A stretch of 58,645 bases of DNA, taken from Caulobacteraceae bacterium. GTDB lineage: Bacteria; Pseudomonadota; Alphaproteobacteria; Caulobacterales; Caulobacteraceae. Below, one piece after another: positions 9,446-17,898 of this stretch. The notes under the pieces were generated by a model. The model made no database searches. It was not told the DNA's origin and saw only the letters and a program-made list of their open reading frames with translations. The stretch is taken from the NCBI GenBank assembly GCA_003164925.1, contig PLRV01000015.1, positions 53,651 through 112,295 on the forward strand. The letters run 5' to 3'. The position numbers and the translations under genes were made by a program. The stretch's first letter is position 1. Every line of letters begins with the position of its first letter.

Positions 9446-9476
9446 AGGCTCGCTATAGATATCTGAATCTAGCGGT

Positions 9477-10040
9477 CTATTGAGCCGGAGCGGCGGTGGA
9501 ATCCGGCGCGGCGGCGGATGAATCGCCCGCGGCCGGGGGAGGCTGATCTTGTGTTCCAGGCGGCGGGCATTCGGCGCTGATGCGATGGGCGTCGGTGGCG
9601 GCGCTTACCGGAATAGGCAGGCCGCCGATCATAATGCGTATGCGGCCGTTCATGGTGAAGCTGGTTTGCGTATAGACGCCCTGCACGGCGATCTTCGCCG
9701 GAATGCCGCTATGGTCCACGCAGTCGCCGCTCATACTGAACGTGTGGCCGTCCATCTTCCGGTTGTTGTAATGGCAGCTGTAATGGTTGTTCACCGGGCC
9801 GGTCATGTAGGACTCGATCTGGTCCGCGGTGATGCATTTTCGGGAGGTCTTGGTCTGCTGGATCGGGGAGGTCACCGTGTCGGTGCTCTCCCAGTACCCG
9901 GGCAATATCGGAGAGGAGCCGGAGGCCAGGGCGCGAGAGGGCAGCAGCGTCAGGGCGCAAGCCAAATTGGCCAGTGTCAGGACAACCAGGGTTGCGGTAG
10001 GGACACCTGCCGCAAATGCGTTCGCCGGGGGCCGGGTCAT
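9477..10040 (-). CDS. DUF3617-family exported protein
   Basis: This is a predicted periplasmic protein of unknown function, 187 residues from the ATG at 10040. That start has a GGAGAG ribosome binding site; an in-frame TTG 12 bp upstream is less likely. A hydrophobic signal segment covers about residues 12-40. The body has the DUF3617 layout: PGYWESTDTV, a KCITADQIESY segment with a conserved Cys, a CHYNN Cys, GDCVD, and a final RISAECPPP. The four cysteines probably form disulfides. The tail is Pro/Ala-rich. It converges on cckA with a 31 bp gap. No function can be assigned. Confidence 0.8.
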   Translation of the reverse strand: MTRPPANAFAAGVPTATLVVLTLANLACALTLLPSRALASGSSPILPGYWESTDTVTSPIQQTKTSRKCITADQIESYMTGPVNNHYSCHYNNRKMDGHTFSMSGDCVDHSGIPAKIAVQGVYTQTSFTMNGRIRIMIGGLPIPVSAATDAHRISAECPPPGTQDQPPPAAGDSSAAAPDSTAAPAQ

Positions 10041-10160
10041 GGAACTCTCCAAACTGGACGCGTCAAACCTGGACGCGAGCGCTGATATGGATGTCCCAAG
10101 GATGGGGCGGCAACAAGGCCTTTGATGAGGGGGCGACGTCGCCTGAAAAGGACAGCGCGT

Positions 10161-10376
10161 TCAGGCGGGGGCGTCTATTTCCTGGCCCGGTTCTGCAGGC
10201 CCCGCCGCCAATCGGGTTTGGAGCACCACGGCGCCGGTTGACCGGTCCACAGCCGTATAGATGAAAAAGCCATCTTCGCCCGTCTCTTGGATCAGAAGCC
10301 GCGGCCCGGGCGCGGCGGCCTCCTGAACGGGAGTGGATTGCGCGCCGTCTGTGGCAAGAAGTGCGTTTCGACTCAT
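10161..10376 (-). CDS. Small FlaG-like protein downstream of flagellin
   Basis: The 71-residue product follows the flagellin on the same strand and has a good GGAGG site 5 bp before its ATG. Its C-terminal half, GFFIYTAVDRSTGAVVLQTRL, resembles the FlaG pattern of a short beta unit ending in 'D..TG.V..Q'. FlaG proteins influence filament length in other bacteria. The N-terminal half is Ala/Pro-rich and unstructured. The FlaG assignment rests on this short motif and on context, so it is tentative. A strong hairpin separates it from the flagellin gene. Confidence 0.55.
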   Translation of the reverse strand: MSRNALLATDGAQSTPVQEAAAPGPRLLIQETGEDGFFIYTAVDRSTGAVVLQTRLAAGPAEPGQEIDAPA

Positions 10377-10415
10377 GCATGCCTCCGCCAGGATGGCCGG
10401 CGGCGCCGGCTAATC

Positions 10416-10449
10416 CGCGGCGGCGGGGGGCGAAACCCCCGCCGCCGCG
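10416..10449 (-). terminator. GC-rich hairpin after the flagellin gene
   Basis: A perfect 14 bp inverted repeat (10416-10429 with 10436-10449, loop GCGAAA) starts 7 bp after the flagellin stop. There is no T-run after it, so it may work as a 3' stabilising or attenuating stem rather than a full terminator before the FlaG-like gene. Confidence 0.6.
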
Positions 10450-10456
10450 TCCGCGA

Positions 10457-11284
10457 TTAGCGGAACAGGCTGAGGACGGACGAGGTGGACTGGTTGGCGA
10501 TCGACAGCGCCTGAATGCCCAATTGCTGCTTGGTTTGCAGCGCTTGGAGCTTAGCGCTCTCGGCGGCCATGTCCGCGTCGACGAGGTTTGAGATGCCGGT
10601 GTTCAGCGAGTCCTGCAGCTTGGACACGAAGGACAGCTGACCCGCCAAGGCGTTCGACCCGGTGCCCAGATTGGTCAACGCGGTGTTCACGTTGGTGATA
10701 TCGGTGGTCAGGGTCGCCACATAGGCGCTCGCGGCCGCGGCGGTCGCGAAGGACGCGGCGGACGCGATGGTCACGAGCGAGCCGCCCAGGGACAGGTTCT
10801 GGGCCGCCACCGTGATCTTGGAGGTGCCGCTGTCGCTGGCCAGGGCTTGGATCGTGGTGCCGCCCGTGTTGATCATGTTGACGCCGTTGAAGGAGGCGTT
10901 GTTCACGACGTCCGAGATCTGGCTGAGCAGGGACTTGAAGTTGGCGTTCATCGCCTGCCGGCTGGTGGTGTTCAGCGAGGTGTCCGAAGCGGCCAGGGCC
11001 TTGGTCTTCAGTTGGGTGAGCAGGTCGGAGACTTGCTGACCCGCCGACATGGCCACGTCGACGGTGGAGGTGGCCCGGTTCAGCGAGTCCTTGACCGCGT
11101 CCAGGGCGGAGACCTTGCTGGTCATGGTGTTGGCGATGGACCAGACGGCGCCGTTGTCCGCCGCGGTGTTCACCATCTTGCCGGTCGAAATAACGTTCTG
11201 CACCTTGCCCAGTTGATTTGCGGTCTGGGACAGGTTTTGCAGGGCGATGAGCGCGCCGGCGTTGGAATTGATGCTGAAAGTCAT
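10457..11284 (-). CDS. Flagellin
   Basis: This is the filament protein, exported through the flagellar type III system. The 275-residue product is the short alphaproteobacterial type with only D0/D1 domains. The N-terminal D0/D1 helix runs from INSNAGALIALQNLSQTA to about residue 140. A small variable core rich in Ala, Ser and Thr lies at about 140-195. The C-terminal helix ends QQLGIQALSIANQSTSSVLSLFR, the conserved filament end. Caulobacter relatives carry several flagellins (fljJ to fljO); I cannot tell which paralogue this is. It has a sigma54-like promoter and a hairpin in its leader. Confidence 0.96.
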   Translation of the reverse strand: MTFSINSNAGALIALQNLSQTANQLGKVQNVISTGKMVNTAADNGAVWSIANTMTSKVSALDAVKDSLNRATSTVDVAMSAGQQVSDLLTQLKTKALAASDTSLNTTSRQAMNANFKSLLSQISDVVNNASFNGVNMINTGGTTIQALASDSGTSKITVAAQNLSLGGSLVTIASAASFATAAAASAYVATLTTDITNVNTALTNLGTGSNALAGQLSFVSKLQDSLNTGISNLVDADMAAESAKLQALQTKQQLGIQALSIANQSTSSVLSLFR

Positions 11285-11310
11285 TAGTCAGAATCCTTTT
11301 CTAAGGAAGC

Positions 11311-11342
11311 CCGGTCCTTTTGGACCGGTGGGAATTATTCCC
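11311..11342 (-). promoter_or_regulatory. Tandem hairpins at the 5' end of the flagellin mRNA
   Basis: Two inverted repeats stand back to back: 11311-11317 with 11322-11328 (7 bp stem, loop TTTT) and GGGAATTATTCCC at 11330-11342. From the sigma54-like site the start should fall near 11331, so the first hairpin would lie at the very 5' end of a leader of about 47 nt and the second would straddle the start point. In Caulobacter, FlbT acts on the fljK leader RNA, which makes this a candidate target. Confidence 0.5.
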
Positions 11343-11358
11343 AGCAACGTGCGCGTCA
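11343..11358 (-). promoter_or_regulatory. Sigma54-like promoter for flagellin
   Basis: On the minus strand the sequence reads TGACGCGCACGTTGCT. Against TGGCACG-N4-TTGCW it matches the whole -12 element TTGCT and five of seven -24 bases; the second G of the -24 GG is replaced by A. Late flagellin genes in Caulobacter are transcribed by sigma54 with FlbD, so context supports it. Confidence 0.55.
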
Positions 11359-11602
11359 TTTCCCCCCGCAAAAATCGCGGCGCTTGATGGCGACGTTAGG
11401 GCAACTGTCTCAGAGGGTAGTTAATGCCGCGTGAAAATTATGCCGGCGGGCAAGAACGCCTTGCCTGTGAGAATTGCTGGGGGGAGGCGGCGCGGCAAAT
11501 GGCCTGGGTGGCCCCCCGCCGCGTCGGCGCATGGGCGGTCCAGGCAATCCCGTTTTTTTAAGCGCGCGTATGGCGGGGGCTTATCCCAAAAAAAACGACA
11601 CG

Positions 11603-11617
11603 GAACGTAAAGAGAAC
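11603..11617 (+). promoter_or_regulatory. LexA (SOS) box of recA
   Basis: The sequence GAAC-GTAAAGA-GAAC is an exact GAAC-N7-GAAC, the reverse complement of the alphaproteobacterial LexA box GTTC-N7-GTTC. It overlaps a plausible promoter (TTGTCG at 11618, TACATT at 11640), so LexA would block transcription of recA until DNA damage. Confidence 0.85.
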
Positions 11618-11739
11618 TTGTCGACCGGAACAAACCATGTACATTGGTCGGGTCGGCGGGGGTGTTCCGGGCCAGGGGGCCTCTTCTGATCGAATGCGGC
11701 GCGGGCCGCGGGCAGAATCGGATATGAAGGACGCCTTCA

Positions 11740-12807
11740 ATGAGCCAATCGGTGTTGCGGTTAGTGGGACGGGACGAAGCAGATAAACAGCGCGCCCTCG
11801 AGGCCGCTTTGGCGCAGATCGATCGCGCCTTCGGCAAGGGCTCGGTAATGAAGCTCGGCGACAAGGGCAAGATCGTCGAGATCGAGTCTGTGTCCACCGG
11901 CTCGCTCGGCCTGGACTTGGCGCTGGGTATAGGCGGCCTACCGCGCGGACGCGTGGTGGAGATTTATGGGCCGGAAAGCTCTGGCAAAACCACCTTGGCC
12001 CTGCATGTGGTGGCTGAGGTTCAGAAGGTCGGCGGCACGGCCGCATTTATCGACGCCGAGCATGCCCTGGACCCGAGCTATGCCCATAAGCTGGGGGTCA
12101 ATCTGGATGATCTGCTGGTGTCTCAACCCGACACCGGCGAGCAGGCTCTGGAAATCTGCGACACCCTGGTGCGCTCCGGCGCCGTCGACATCGTCATCAT
12201 CGACTCCGTGGCGGCCCTGACGCCCAAGGCGGAAATCGAAGGGGAGATGGGCGACAGCCTGCCCGGCCTGCAGGCGCGGTTGATGAGCCAGGCTCTGCGC
12301 AAGCTGACGGCGTCCATCTCCAAGTCCAAGACTCTGGTGATCTTCATCAACCAGATCCGCATGAAGATCGGGGTCATGTACGGTAGCCCGGAGACCACCA
12401 CCGGCGGCCACGCCCTGAAGTTTTACGCCTCCGTCCGCCTGGACATCCGGCGCACCGGCTCGGTCAAGCTGCGGGATGAGATCATCGGCAACAACGTTCG
12501 GGTGAAGGTGGTCAAGAACAAGGTGGCTCCGCCGTTCCGCGAGGTCGAGTTCGACATCATGTACGGCCAGGGCATTTCCAAGCTGGGCGAGATCATCGAC
12601 CTGGGCGTCAAGGCCGGCGTGGTCGAGAAGTCAGGCTCCTGGTTCTCTTACAACAGTCAACGCATCGGCCAGGGGCGCGATAACGCCCGCGAATTCCTTA
12701 AGGCGAATCCCGACATGGCCGCGGAGATCGAACTGGCCGTGCGCAAGAACGCCGGCGTCATCGTGGAGGAGCTGCTGGTCGGTCCCTCTGCGGAAGATGA
12801 CGTTTAG
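11740..12807 (+). CDS. recA: Recombinase A
   Basis: RecA forms filaments on single-stranded DNA, drives homologous strand exchange and triggers LexA self-cleavage. The 355-residue protein has the Walker A motif GPESSGKT at residues 77-84, Walker [11 protein letters not shown], the L1/L2 DNA-binding loops ([36 protein letters not shown]) and the acidic C-terminus SAEDDV. Length is normal. It is probably monocistronic, with its own LexA box upstream and a terminator at 12986 downstream. A dispersed repeat begins inside its stop codon. Confidence 0.98.
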   Translation: MSQSVLRLVGRDEADKQRALEAALAQIDRAFGKGSVMKLGDKGKIVEIESVSTGSLGLDLALGIGGLPRGRVVEIYGPESSGKTTLALHVVAEVQKVGGTAAFIDAEHALDPSYAHKLGVNLDDLLVSQPDTGEQALEICDTLVRSGAVDIVIIDSVAALTPKAEIEGEMGDSLPGLQARLMSQALRKLTASISKSKTLVIFINQIRMKIGVMYGSPETTTGGHALKFYASVRLDIRRTGSVKLRDEIIGNNVRVKVVKNKVAPPFREVEFDIMYGQGISKLGEIIDLGVKAGVVEKSGSWFSYNSQRIGQGRDNAREFLKANPDMAAEIELAVRKNAGVIVEELLVGPSAEDDV

Positions 12808-12907
12808 AGCAAGATGCGGTCGGCTCGAATTGAGCCGATCATTCAATTTTGATCTAAATCATTAAATTGGAGCTGGATTCAGACTTCAAGAGAAGTCCTC
12901 CGGCCCT
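12805..12907. repeat. Dispersed palindromic repeat, TAGAGC / GGATTCAGACTTC type, copy 1
   Basis: The element begins with TAGAGC overlapping the recA stop codon. It contains an inverted repeat CGGCTCGAATTGAGCCG and ends with GAGCTGGATTCAGACTTC AAGA GAAGTCCTCCGG. The last block matches the block at 30027-30060 with few changes, so this is a dispersed intergenic element rather than a private recA feature. Confidence 0.7.
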
Positions 12908-12985
12908 TCATTTCGAATTCGGTCGGGTCGCTGCGCGGGCCTCCCCCCGCACCCGCAGCCTGCGCATCCGCGCGATCTGGCCGTC

Positions 12986-13022
12986 CGGGCGTCCGGTTTT
13001 CAAGACCGGACGCCCGTTTTTT
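12986..13022 (+). terminator. Rho-independent terminator of recA
   Basis: An 11 bp perfect stem, CGGGCGTCCGG (12986-12996) with CCGGACGCCCG (13006-13016), is followed directly by a run of six T. It terminates recA transcription before alaS. Confidence 0.92.
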
Positions 13023-13113
13023 GTTCGTTCGCGCGCCTATCGGCGCCTGTCCTTCGAGAAGCCGACGGAGGCTTTCCTTTGCAATCGCGGCGGGCTTGGC
13101 TAAGGGAGGCGAT

Positions 13114-13162
13114 GAACCGATATTCGGCCTGAACCGATTTCGGCCCGAACCGATATTCGACT
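13114..13162. repeat. Three direct repeats GAACCGATATTCGGC upstream of alaS
   Basis: Three near-identical 16-17 bp units starting GAACCGAT lie head to tail at 13114, 13131 and 13147, ending 43 bp before the alaS ATG. They could be slippage products or a regulator site; nothing more can be said. Confidence 0.55.
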
Positions 13163-13205
13163 GGCGCCGAAGACGCGCCCGCCCAGGTCCCCGTCCGGAG
13201 TGCTC

Positions 13206-15848
13206 ATGTCGAGCTTGAACGAAATCCGCAGCGCCTTTCTTAGCTACTTTGCGGGTGAAGACCACACGGTGATCGCCTCAGCGCCCCTGGTGCCGCAGAG
13301 CGATCCAACCTTGCTGTTTGTCAATGCGGGCATGGTCCCGTTCAAGAACGTGTTCACCGGCGCCGAGGCGGCCCAGGCTCCGCGCGCGGCATCCTCGCAG
13401 AAGTGCGTGCGCGCCGGAGGCAAGCACAACGACCTGGACAACGTCGGCTACACCGCCCGCCACCACACCTTCTTCGAAATGCTGGGCAACTTCTCGTTCG
13501 GCGACTACTTCAAGGCCCGGGCGATTGAGCTAGCCTGGACCCTGATCACGCGCGAGTGGGCCGTTGCCAAGGATCGGCTGACGGTAACGGTCTACCACAC
13601 CGACGACGAGGCCTTCGACCTGTGGCGCAAGATCGCCGGTCTGCCTGAACAACGCATTATCCGTATCCCGACCAAGGACAACTTCTGGGCCATGGGCGAC
13701 AGCGGTCCGTGCGGGCCCTGTTCGGAAATCTTCTACGACCATGGTTCCCACATTCCCGGCGGTCCGCCTGGATCGGCCGACGAGGACGGCGACCGGTTCG
13801 TGGAGATCTGGAATTTGGTCTTCATGCAATACGAGCAGGAGGCCAACGAAATCGTCGGCGACTTGCCCAAGAAATCCATCGACACGGGCATGGGGCTGGA
13901 GCGCGTCGCCGCCGTGCTGCAGGGCGTGCACGACAACTACGACACCGACCTGTTCCGCACCCTGATCGCCGCCTCGGAATCCCTCACCGGCGTGAAGGCC
14001 CAAGGCGATCAGCAGCCTTCACACCGCGTGATTGCCGACCATTTGCGCTCCGCGTCCTTCCTTATCGCCGACGGCGTGTCGCCGTCCAATGAAGGCCGTG
14101 GCTATGTGCTGCGCCGGATCATGCGTCGGGCCATGCGCCACGCCCATCTGCTGGGCGCGGCCGAGCCCCTGATGCACCGTCTGGCGCCCACCTTGGTGCA
14201 GGAAATGGGCGCGGCCTATCCGGAGCTGCGCCGAGCCCAGCCCGTGATCGTGGAGACGCTGCGCCAGGAAGAGGAACGCTTCCGCCGAACCCTCGGTCGC
14301 GGCATGTCGCTCCTTGAAGAGGCCACCGACGGCCTGGGCCACGGCTCCGTGCTGTCCGGCGAGACCGCTTTCAGGCTGTACGATACCTACGGCTTCCCGC
14401 TTGACCTGACCCAGGACGCTGTGCGCGCCAAGGGCCTGACGGTGGATATGGAAGGCTTTGACGCGGCCATGGCTCGCCAGCGCCAGATGGCCCGCGAGAA
14501 CTGGACCGGCTCGGGCCAGCAAGCCCAAGGCGCGGAGTGGTTCGCTCTGCTCTCGCGGCTCGGACCGACTCTGTTCACCGGCTATGAGGCGGTTGAATCC
14601 GCTTCCGAGACCCTGGCTTTGGTCAGGGACGGCTTGGCGGTGGATGCGGCTGAGGCGGGCGAGACAGTGGAAGCTCTGTTCGACCGCACACCCTTCTACG
14701 CGGAAGGCGGCGGCCAGGCCGGCGATCAGGGCGAGATCACATGGACCGGCGGACGCGGCCTGGTCACCGATACTCACAAGCAGGCCGGCGAGCTATATGT
14801 GCACCACATCAAGGTGTTGCATGGCCGCCTGGCCGAAGGTGAGCTGGTGCGCCTGCTGGTGGACCCCCAGCGGCGCCTGACCACTCGAGCCAATCATTCC
14901 GCGGCCCACCTGGCGCACACGGCCCTGCGGCACGTGCTGGGTCCCCACGTGGCCCAGAAGGGTCAGTTGGTGGATGGAGAGCGCATGCGTTTCGACTTCA
15001 GCCACGGGGCTCCGCTCACGGCTGACGAGCTCGACCGCATTGAGGCCGAGGTCAATGCGGTGATCCGCCAGAATGTGCCGGCGGTCACCCGCGTCATGTC
15101 CCCGGAGGCGGCCATCGAAGCCGGCGCGATCGCCTTGTTTGGCGAAAAGTACGGCAGCGAGGTGCGGGTCCTGGCGCTGGGCAAGACGCTGGACGGAGAA
15201 GGCGACTATTCTGTGGAGTTGTGCGGGGGCACCCATGTGGCGCGCACCGGCGACATCGCCCTGTTCAAGATCGTCTCCGAAGGCGGCGTGGCCGCCGGCG
15301 TGCGCCGCATCGAGGCGCTAACCGGCGAGGCCGCACGCCGCTGGCTGCTGGATCAGGCCGGCGTGGCCAAGGCCCTGGCCGAACAGTTCAAGGTTCCGGT
15401 CAGCGAAGTTACGGCGCGTGTCGACGCCCTGCAGGCCGAGCGCCGGTCCCTGGAAAAGGCCCTGTCGGACGCCAAGCGCGCCCTGGCCACCGGCGGCGGG
15501 GGCGGCGCCTCTTCCATCGAGGACATCGGCGGGATCAATCTCATCGCACGGGTGCTTGAGGGCATCGGCGGCAAGGAGCTGCGCGGCGTGGCCGAGGATT
15601 TCAAGAAGCAGCTCGGCTCGGGCGTGGTGGCCCTGGTCGGTCAGGCCGAGGGCAAGGCCGCCGTCACCGTGGCCGTCACCGCCGACCTTTTGGCTCGTTT
15701 CAGCGCCGTGGACCTGGCCCGCGCCGCCGTGGCGGCCATGGGCGGACAGGGCGCGGGGGGAAAGCCCGACTTCGCCCAAGGCGGCGCGCCTGACGCTTCC
15801 CGCGCCGAGGACGGGCTGGCGGCGATCAAAGCGGCGCTGGCCGGCTGA
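13206..15848 (+). CDS. alaS: Alanyl-tRNA synthetase
   Basis: AlaRS attaches alanine to tRNA-Ala and edits mischarged Ser and Gly. I chose the ATG at 13206, with GGAG 5 bp upstream, over a GTG two codons earlier; this gives 880 residues. The class II core is visible ([34 protein letters not shown]). The editing-domain zinc ligands His564 and His568 are in NHSAAHLAH, with Cys673 and His677 in CGGTH. A coiled-coil and C-Ala domain follow, with the Gly-rich linker near residues 765-770. All key residues are present. Confidence 0.98.
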   Translation: MSSLNEIRSAFLSYFAGEDHTVIASAPLVPQSDPTLLFVNAGMVPFKNVFTGAEAAQAPRAASSQKCVRAGGKHNDLDNVGYTARHHTFFEMLGNFSFGDYFKARAIELAWTLITREWAVAKDRLTVTVYHTDDEAFDLWRKIAGLPEQRIIRIPTKDNFWAMGDSGPCGPCSEIFYDHGSHIPGGPPGSADEDGDRFVEIWNLVFMQYEQEANEIVGDLPKKSIDTGMGLERVAAVLQGVHDNYDTDLFRTLIAASESLTGVKAQGDQQPSHRVIADHLRSASFLIADGVSPSNEGRGYVLRRIMRRAMRHAHLLGAAEPLMHRLAPTLVQEMGAAYPELRRAQPVIVETLRQEEERFRRTLGRGMSLLEEATDGLGHGSVLSGETAFRLYDTYGFPLDLTQDAVRAKGLTVDMEGFDAAMARQRQMARENWTGSGQQAQGAEWFALLSRLGPTLFTGYEAVESASETLALVRDGLAVDAAEAGETVEALFDRTPFYAEGGGQAGDQGEITWTGGRGLVTDTHKQAGELYVHHIKVLHGRLAEGELVRLLVDPQRRLTTRANHSAAHLAHTALRHVLGPHVAQKGQLVDGERMRFDFSHGAPLTADELDRIEAEVNAVIRQNVPAVTRVMSPEAAIEAGAIALFGEKYGSEVRVLALGKTLDGEGDYSVELCGGTHVARTGDIALFKIVSEGGVAAGVRRIEALTGEAARRWLLDQAGVAKALAEQFKVPVSEVTARVDALQAERRSLEKALSDAKRALATGGGGGASSIEDIGGINLIARVLEGIGGKELRGVAEDFKKQLGSGVVALVGQAEGKAAVTVAVTADLLARFSAVDLARAAVAAMGGQGAGGKPDFAQGGAPDASRAEDGLAAIKAALAG

Positions 15849-15850
15849 TT

Positions 15851-15872
15851 GCGCCAGCAGATTTTCTGGCGC
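15851..15872 (+). terminator. Hairpin after alaS
   Basis: GCGCCAG (15851-15857) pairs with CTGGCGC (15866-15872) around the loop CAGATTTT. No T-run follows, so termination may be partial and read-through into the small downstream gene is possible. Confidence 0.45.
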
Positions 15873-15942
15873 GCCGAACAATGGGCCTGCTCCTAATAAG
15901 ACAGGCAGCGTGGCGTTTGTTTAGCCGCCGAGGAGTCGGTCC

Positions 15943-16164
15943 ATGGGAGACAATCACTTCGTCCGGCCTGGCGTTCTAGGTCAGGCCGCCCTGGCCTTGG
16001 CGGACGGATTCGCGCGGGTGTTGCTGGAAAAGGGCGTGCTGACCCGGGCCGAATATGTGCGCGGCTTCGACCTGGCCATCGGCGAATGGGAACAGGCGTC
16101 CGGCCATCCCAACCAGGACGAGGTTCTGGCGGCGCTCAAAAAGATTCATCCCGAGGGACGGTGA
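15943..16164 (+). CDS. Small protein of unknown function (73 residues)
   Basis: The gene has a GAGGAG site about 8 bp before its ATG and typical local codon use. The product is soluble and mostly helical: HFVRPGVLGQAALALADGFARVLLEKGVLTRAEYVRGFDLAIGEWEQ, ending KKIHPEGR. I do not recognise a family. It follows alaS by 94 bp and precedes a palindromic repeat. It may be co-transcribed with alaS, but nothing else ties the two together. Confidence 0.65.
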   Translation: MGDNHFVRPGVLGQAALALADGFARVLLEKGVLTRAEYVRGFDLAIGEWEQASGHPNQDEVLAALKKIHPEGR

Positions 16165-16180
16165 GCGTGACACCGCGTCG

Positions 16181-16253
16181 CTAGTGTGGCGATTCAGAAA
16201 TTCGCACCTCGGTCTACCCAAAGCGCCGGCGAACTTCAGATCCAGCACACTAG
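16181..16253. repeat. CTAGTGTG-ended palindromic element, copy A
   Basis: This 73 bp unit starts CTAGTGTG and ends CACACTAG. Its two 25-base arms pair at 19 of 25 positions. Its last 26 bases are identical to the end of the copy at 43713-43790, and its first 25 differ by one base from the start of the copy at 43624-43700. It lies 47 bp before the next gene. Confidence 0.85.
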
Positions 16254-16299
16254 CGCTGGGCGTGCGTAAATTCGACAATGTCGTCTCAGGGGGGGACGA

Positions 16300-17883
16300 A
16301 TGAGTCGGGGCCAGGATGTTGCGCGGTGGGTTGCTACGGGCCTGCCGCCCGGCGTGATCATTTTCGTCACGGTCAGCCTGGCGCTTGGCGCCACGGTGCT
16401 GGTCGCGGTCTTGAGTTCGACCCACGGCGCGTTCACCTTCTCGCTGGATGATCCCTATGTTCACCTGGCCTTGGCCCAAAAACTTCAGGCCGGTCACTAT
16501 GGGTTGAACGCTTCGGAATATTCCTCTCCCTCGTCCTCGATTCTCTATCCTTTTGCGTTGGCTGCGCTGATCAAGGTCGGCATGGGCGGTCAATGGGCGG
16601 CGTTGGCGCTGAACCTGTGCGCCACGGCCGTCAGCGCCGGACTTTTGGCCGTCTTGGTCGGCGTGGCCGACATCCCCCTCTCGGGCAAGACCATCGCGCG
16701 CCTCTTCATTGTCGCCGCGGCGCTGTTGCTGGGGCTCAACCTCATCGGGCTGGCCTTCACCGGGCTCGAACACGCCCTGCATGTGGCCGATACCTTGGCT
16801 TGCCTCATGGGCGTGGTTCGCCTGGCCCGAACCAAAACGGCGCCCCATTGGCTCGGTCTGGCGCTGGTGGTCAGTCCATTGATCCGGTTGGAGGGACTGG
16901 CGATCTGGGCGGCGGGGCTCGTCGTCCTGATGCTGATGGGGCGGCGCAGGATGGCGCTCGCGGTGTTCGCGGGGGGGGTGCTGCTGGTGGGCGGGTTTTG
17001 TCTCTACCTGCGCCATCTGGGATTGCCCTGGCTGCCCAGCTCCGTCCTGGCCAAATCGCCTGCCGCCGGCGTCCATGGGTTCCGCGCCTTGGTGGCGGTC
17101 ATGACCGCTGCGACGGCGCGCAACTTCATGAGCTACGGCATTCAATTTGGCGTTATTCTGGCGTTGCTGGTCCTCGCGGCCGTTCGCGGCGACGCGAAAG
17201 ACAGGCCGGTGGCGATCTTCGCTGCCTTGCCTGTTCTGGCGCATCTGGCGATCGGTCCCTTCGGCTGGTTCGGACGCTATGAAATCTATGCGCTGACCTT
17301 GGGCTGGGCCGCCATCATGGTCTTGTATGGGGCGCTGATCGAACGGTGGTTCAACGGCGGGGGGCTCGCCTTCGCCGCGGGCATTGCGGTTTGGCTCGTT
17401 GTGCAGTCGGACTACGTCGTGTTCGCGCTGCAGACCCCGGAGGCGGCCGCCGAAATCCATCTTCAGCAGTATCAGATGCACCGATTTGCGGTGGACGTCT
17501 GGAAGCAGCCTGTGGCCGTCAACGACATTGGCTGGGTCGCTTACGACAATCAAAACTATGTCCTGGATCTGTGGGGCTTGGCGTCGGAAACGGCGCGGGT
17601 GGAGCGCCTCAAGGACGGGAACAATCCGGCGTGGATGGACCGGCTCGCCCAGCAACACCATGCCGGGCTCGCCATGATCTATGACGCCTGGTTCATGCGG
17701 CGGCCGAAGGATTGGATCGCAGTGGCGAGGCTCACCCTCGACCGGCCGGACACCTTGGTGGCGAGTGCAAGAGTGGTGACCTTCTACGCCACGAGACCCG
17801 ATCAAATACCCGCCGTGCGGAAAGCTGTCGCCGAATTTGCGAAAACCCTGCCCGCCGGCGCGACCTTGAGCCTCGTAATCTGA
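16300..17883 (+). CDS. Polytopic membrane protein, possible GT-C glycosyltransferase
   Basis: The 527-residue protein has one N-terminal transmembrane helix, a loop with FSLDDPYVHLALAQKL, about nine further membrane helices up to residue 390, and a soluble C-terminal domain. The acidic pair in the first loop (DDPY) and the layout resemble GT-C glycosyltransferases, which use lipid-linked sugars at the outer face of the inner membrane. The following PSSSILYPF is also reminiscent of that fold. No exact family was recognised, so the activity is inferred. It stands alone, 47 bp after a palindromic repeat that may influence its transcription. Confidence 0.6.
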   Translation: MSRGQDVARWVATGLPPGVIIFVTVSLALGATVLVAVLSSTHGAFTFSLDDPYVHLALAQKLQAGHYGLNASEYSSPSSSILYPFALAALIKVGMGGQWAALALNLCATAVSAGLLAVLVGVADIPLSGKTIARLFIVAAALLLGLNLIGLAFTGLEHALHVADTLACLMGVVRLARTKTAPHWLGLALVVSPLIRLEGLAIWAAGLVVLMLMGRRRMALAVFAGGVLLVGGFCLYLRHLGLPWLPSSVLAKSPAAGVHGFRALVAVMTAATARNFMSYGIQFGVILALLVLAAVRGDAKDRPVAIFAALPVLAHLAIGPFGWFGRYEIYALTLGWAAIMVLYGALIERWFNGGGLAFAAGIAVWLVVQSDYVVFALQTPEAAAEIHLQQYQMHRFAVDVWKQPVAVNDIGWVAYDNQNYVLDLWGLASETARVERLKDGNNPAWMDRLAQQHHAGLAMIYDAWFMRRPKDWIAVARLTLDRPDTLVASARVVTFYATRPDQIPAVRKAVAEFAKTLPAGATLSLVI

Positions 17884-17898
17884 GCCGCCAGCCGCGCC

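Larger units (their letters stand above)
11285..11739. other. Flagellin/recA divergent intergenic region
   Basis: This 455 bp gap holds the flagellin leader hairpins and sigma54-like site on the left and the recA promoter with its LexA box on the right. Between 11400 and 11590 I see no convincing gene; the short frames there lack ribosome binding sites or known patterns. Confidence 0.6.

Noticed and set aside
12850-12864. A near FNR box TTGATCTAAATCAT after recA
   Set aside because: It has one mismatch to TTGA-N6-TCAA, lies inside a dispersed repeat and is not upstream of a start.
15976-17805. A 609-codon open frame on the minus strand opposite the GT-C-like gene
   Set aside because: It is a GC-bias shadow: the product is rich in Arg, Gln, His and Gly with no domain, while the plus-strand frame has clear membrane helices.
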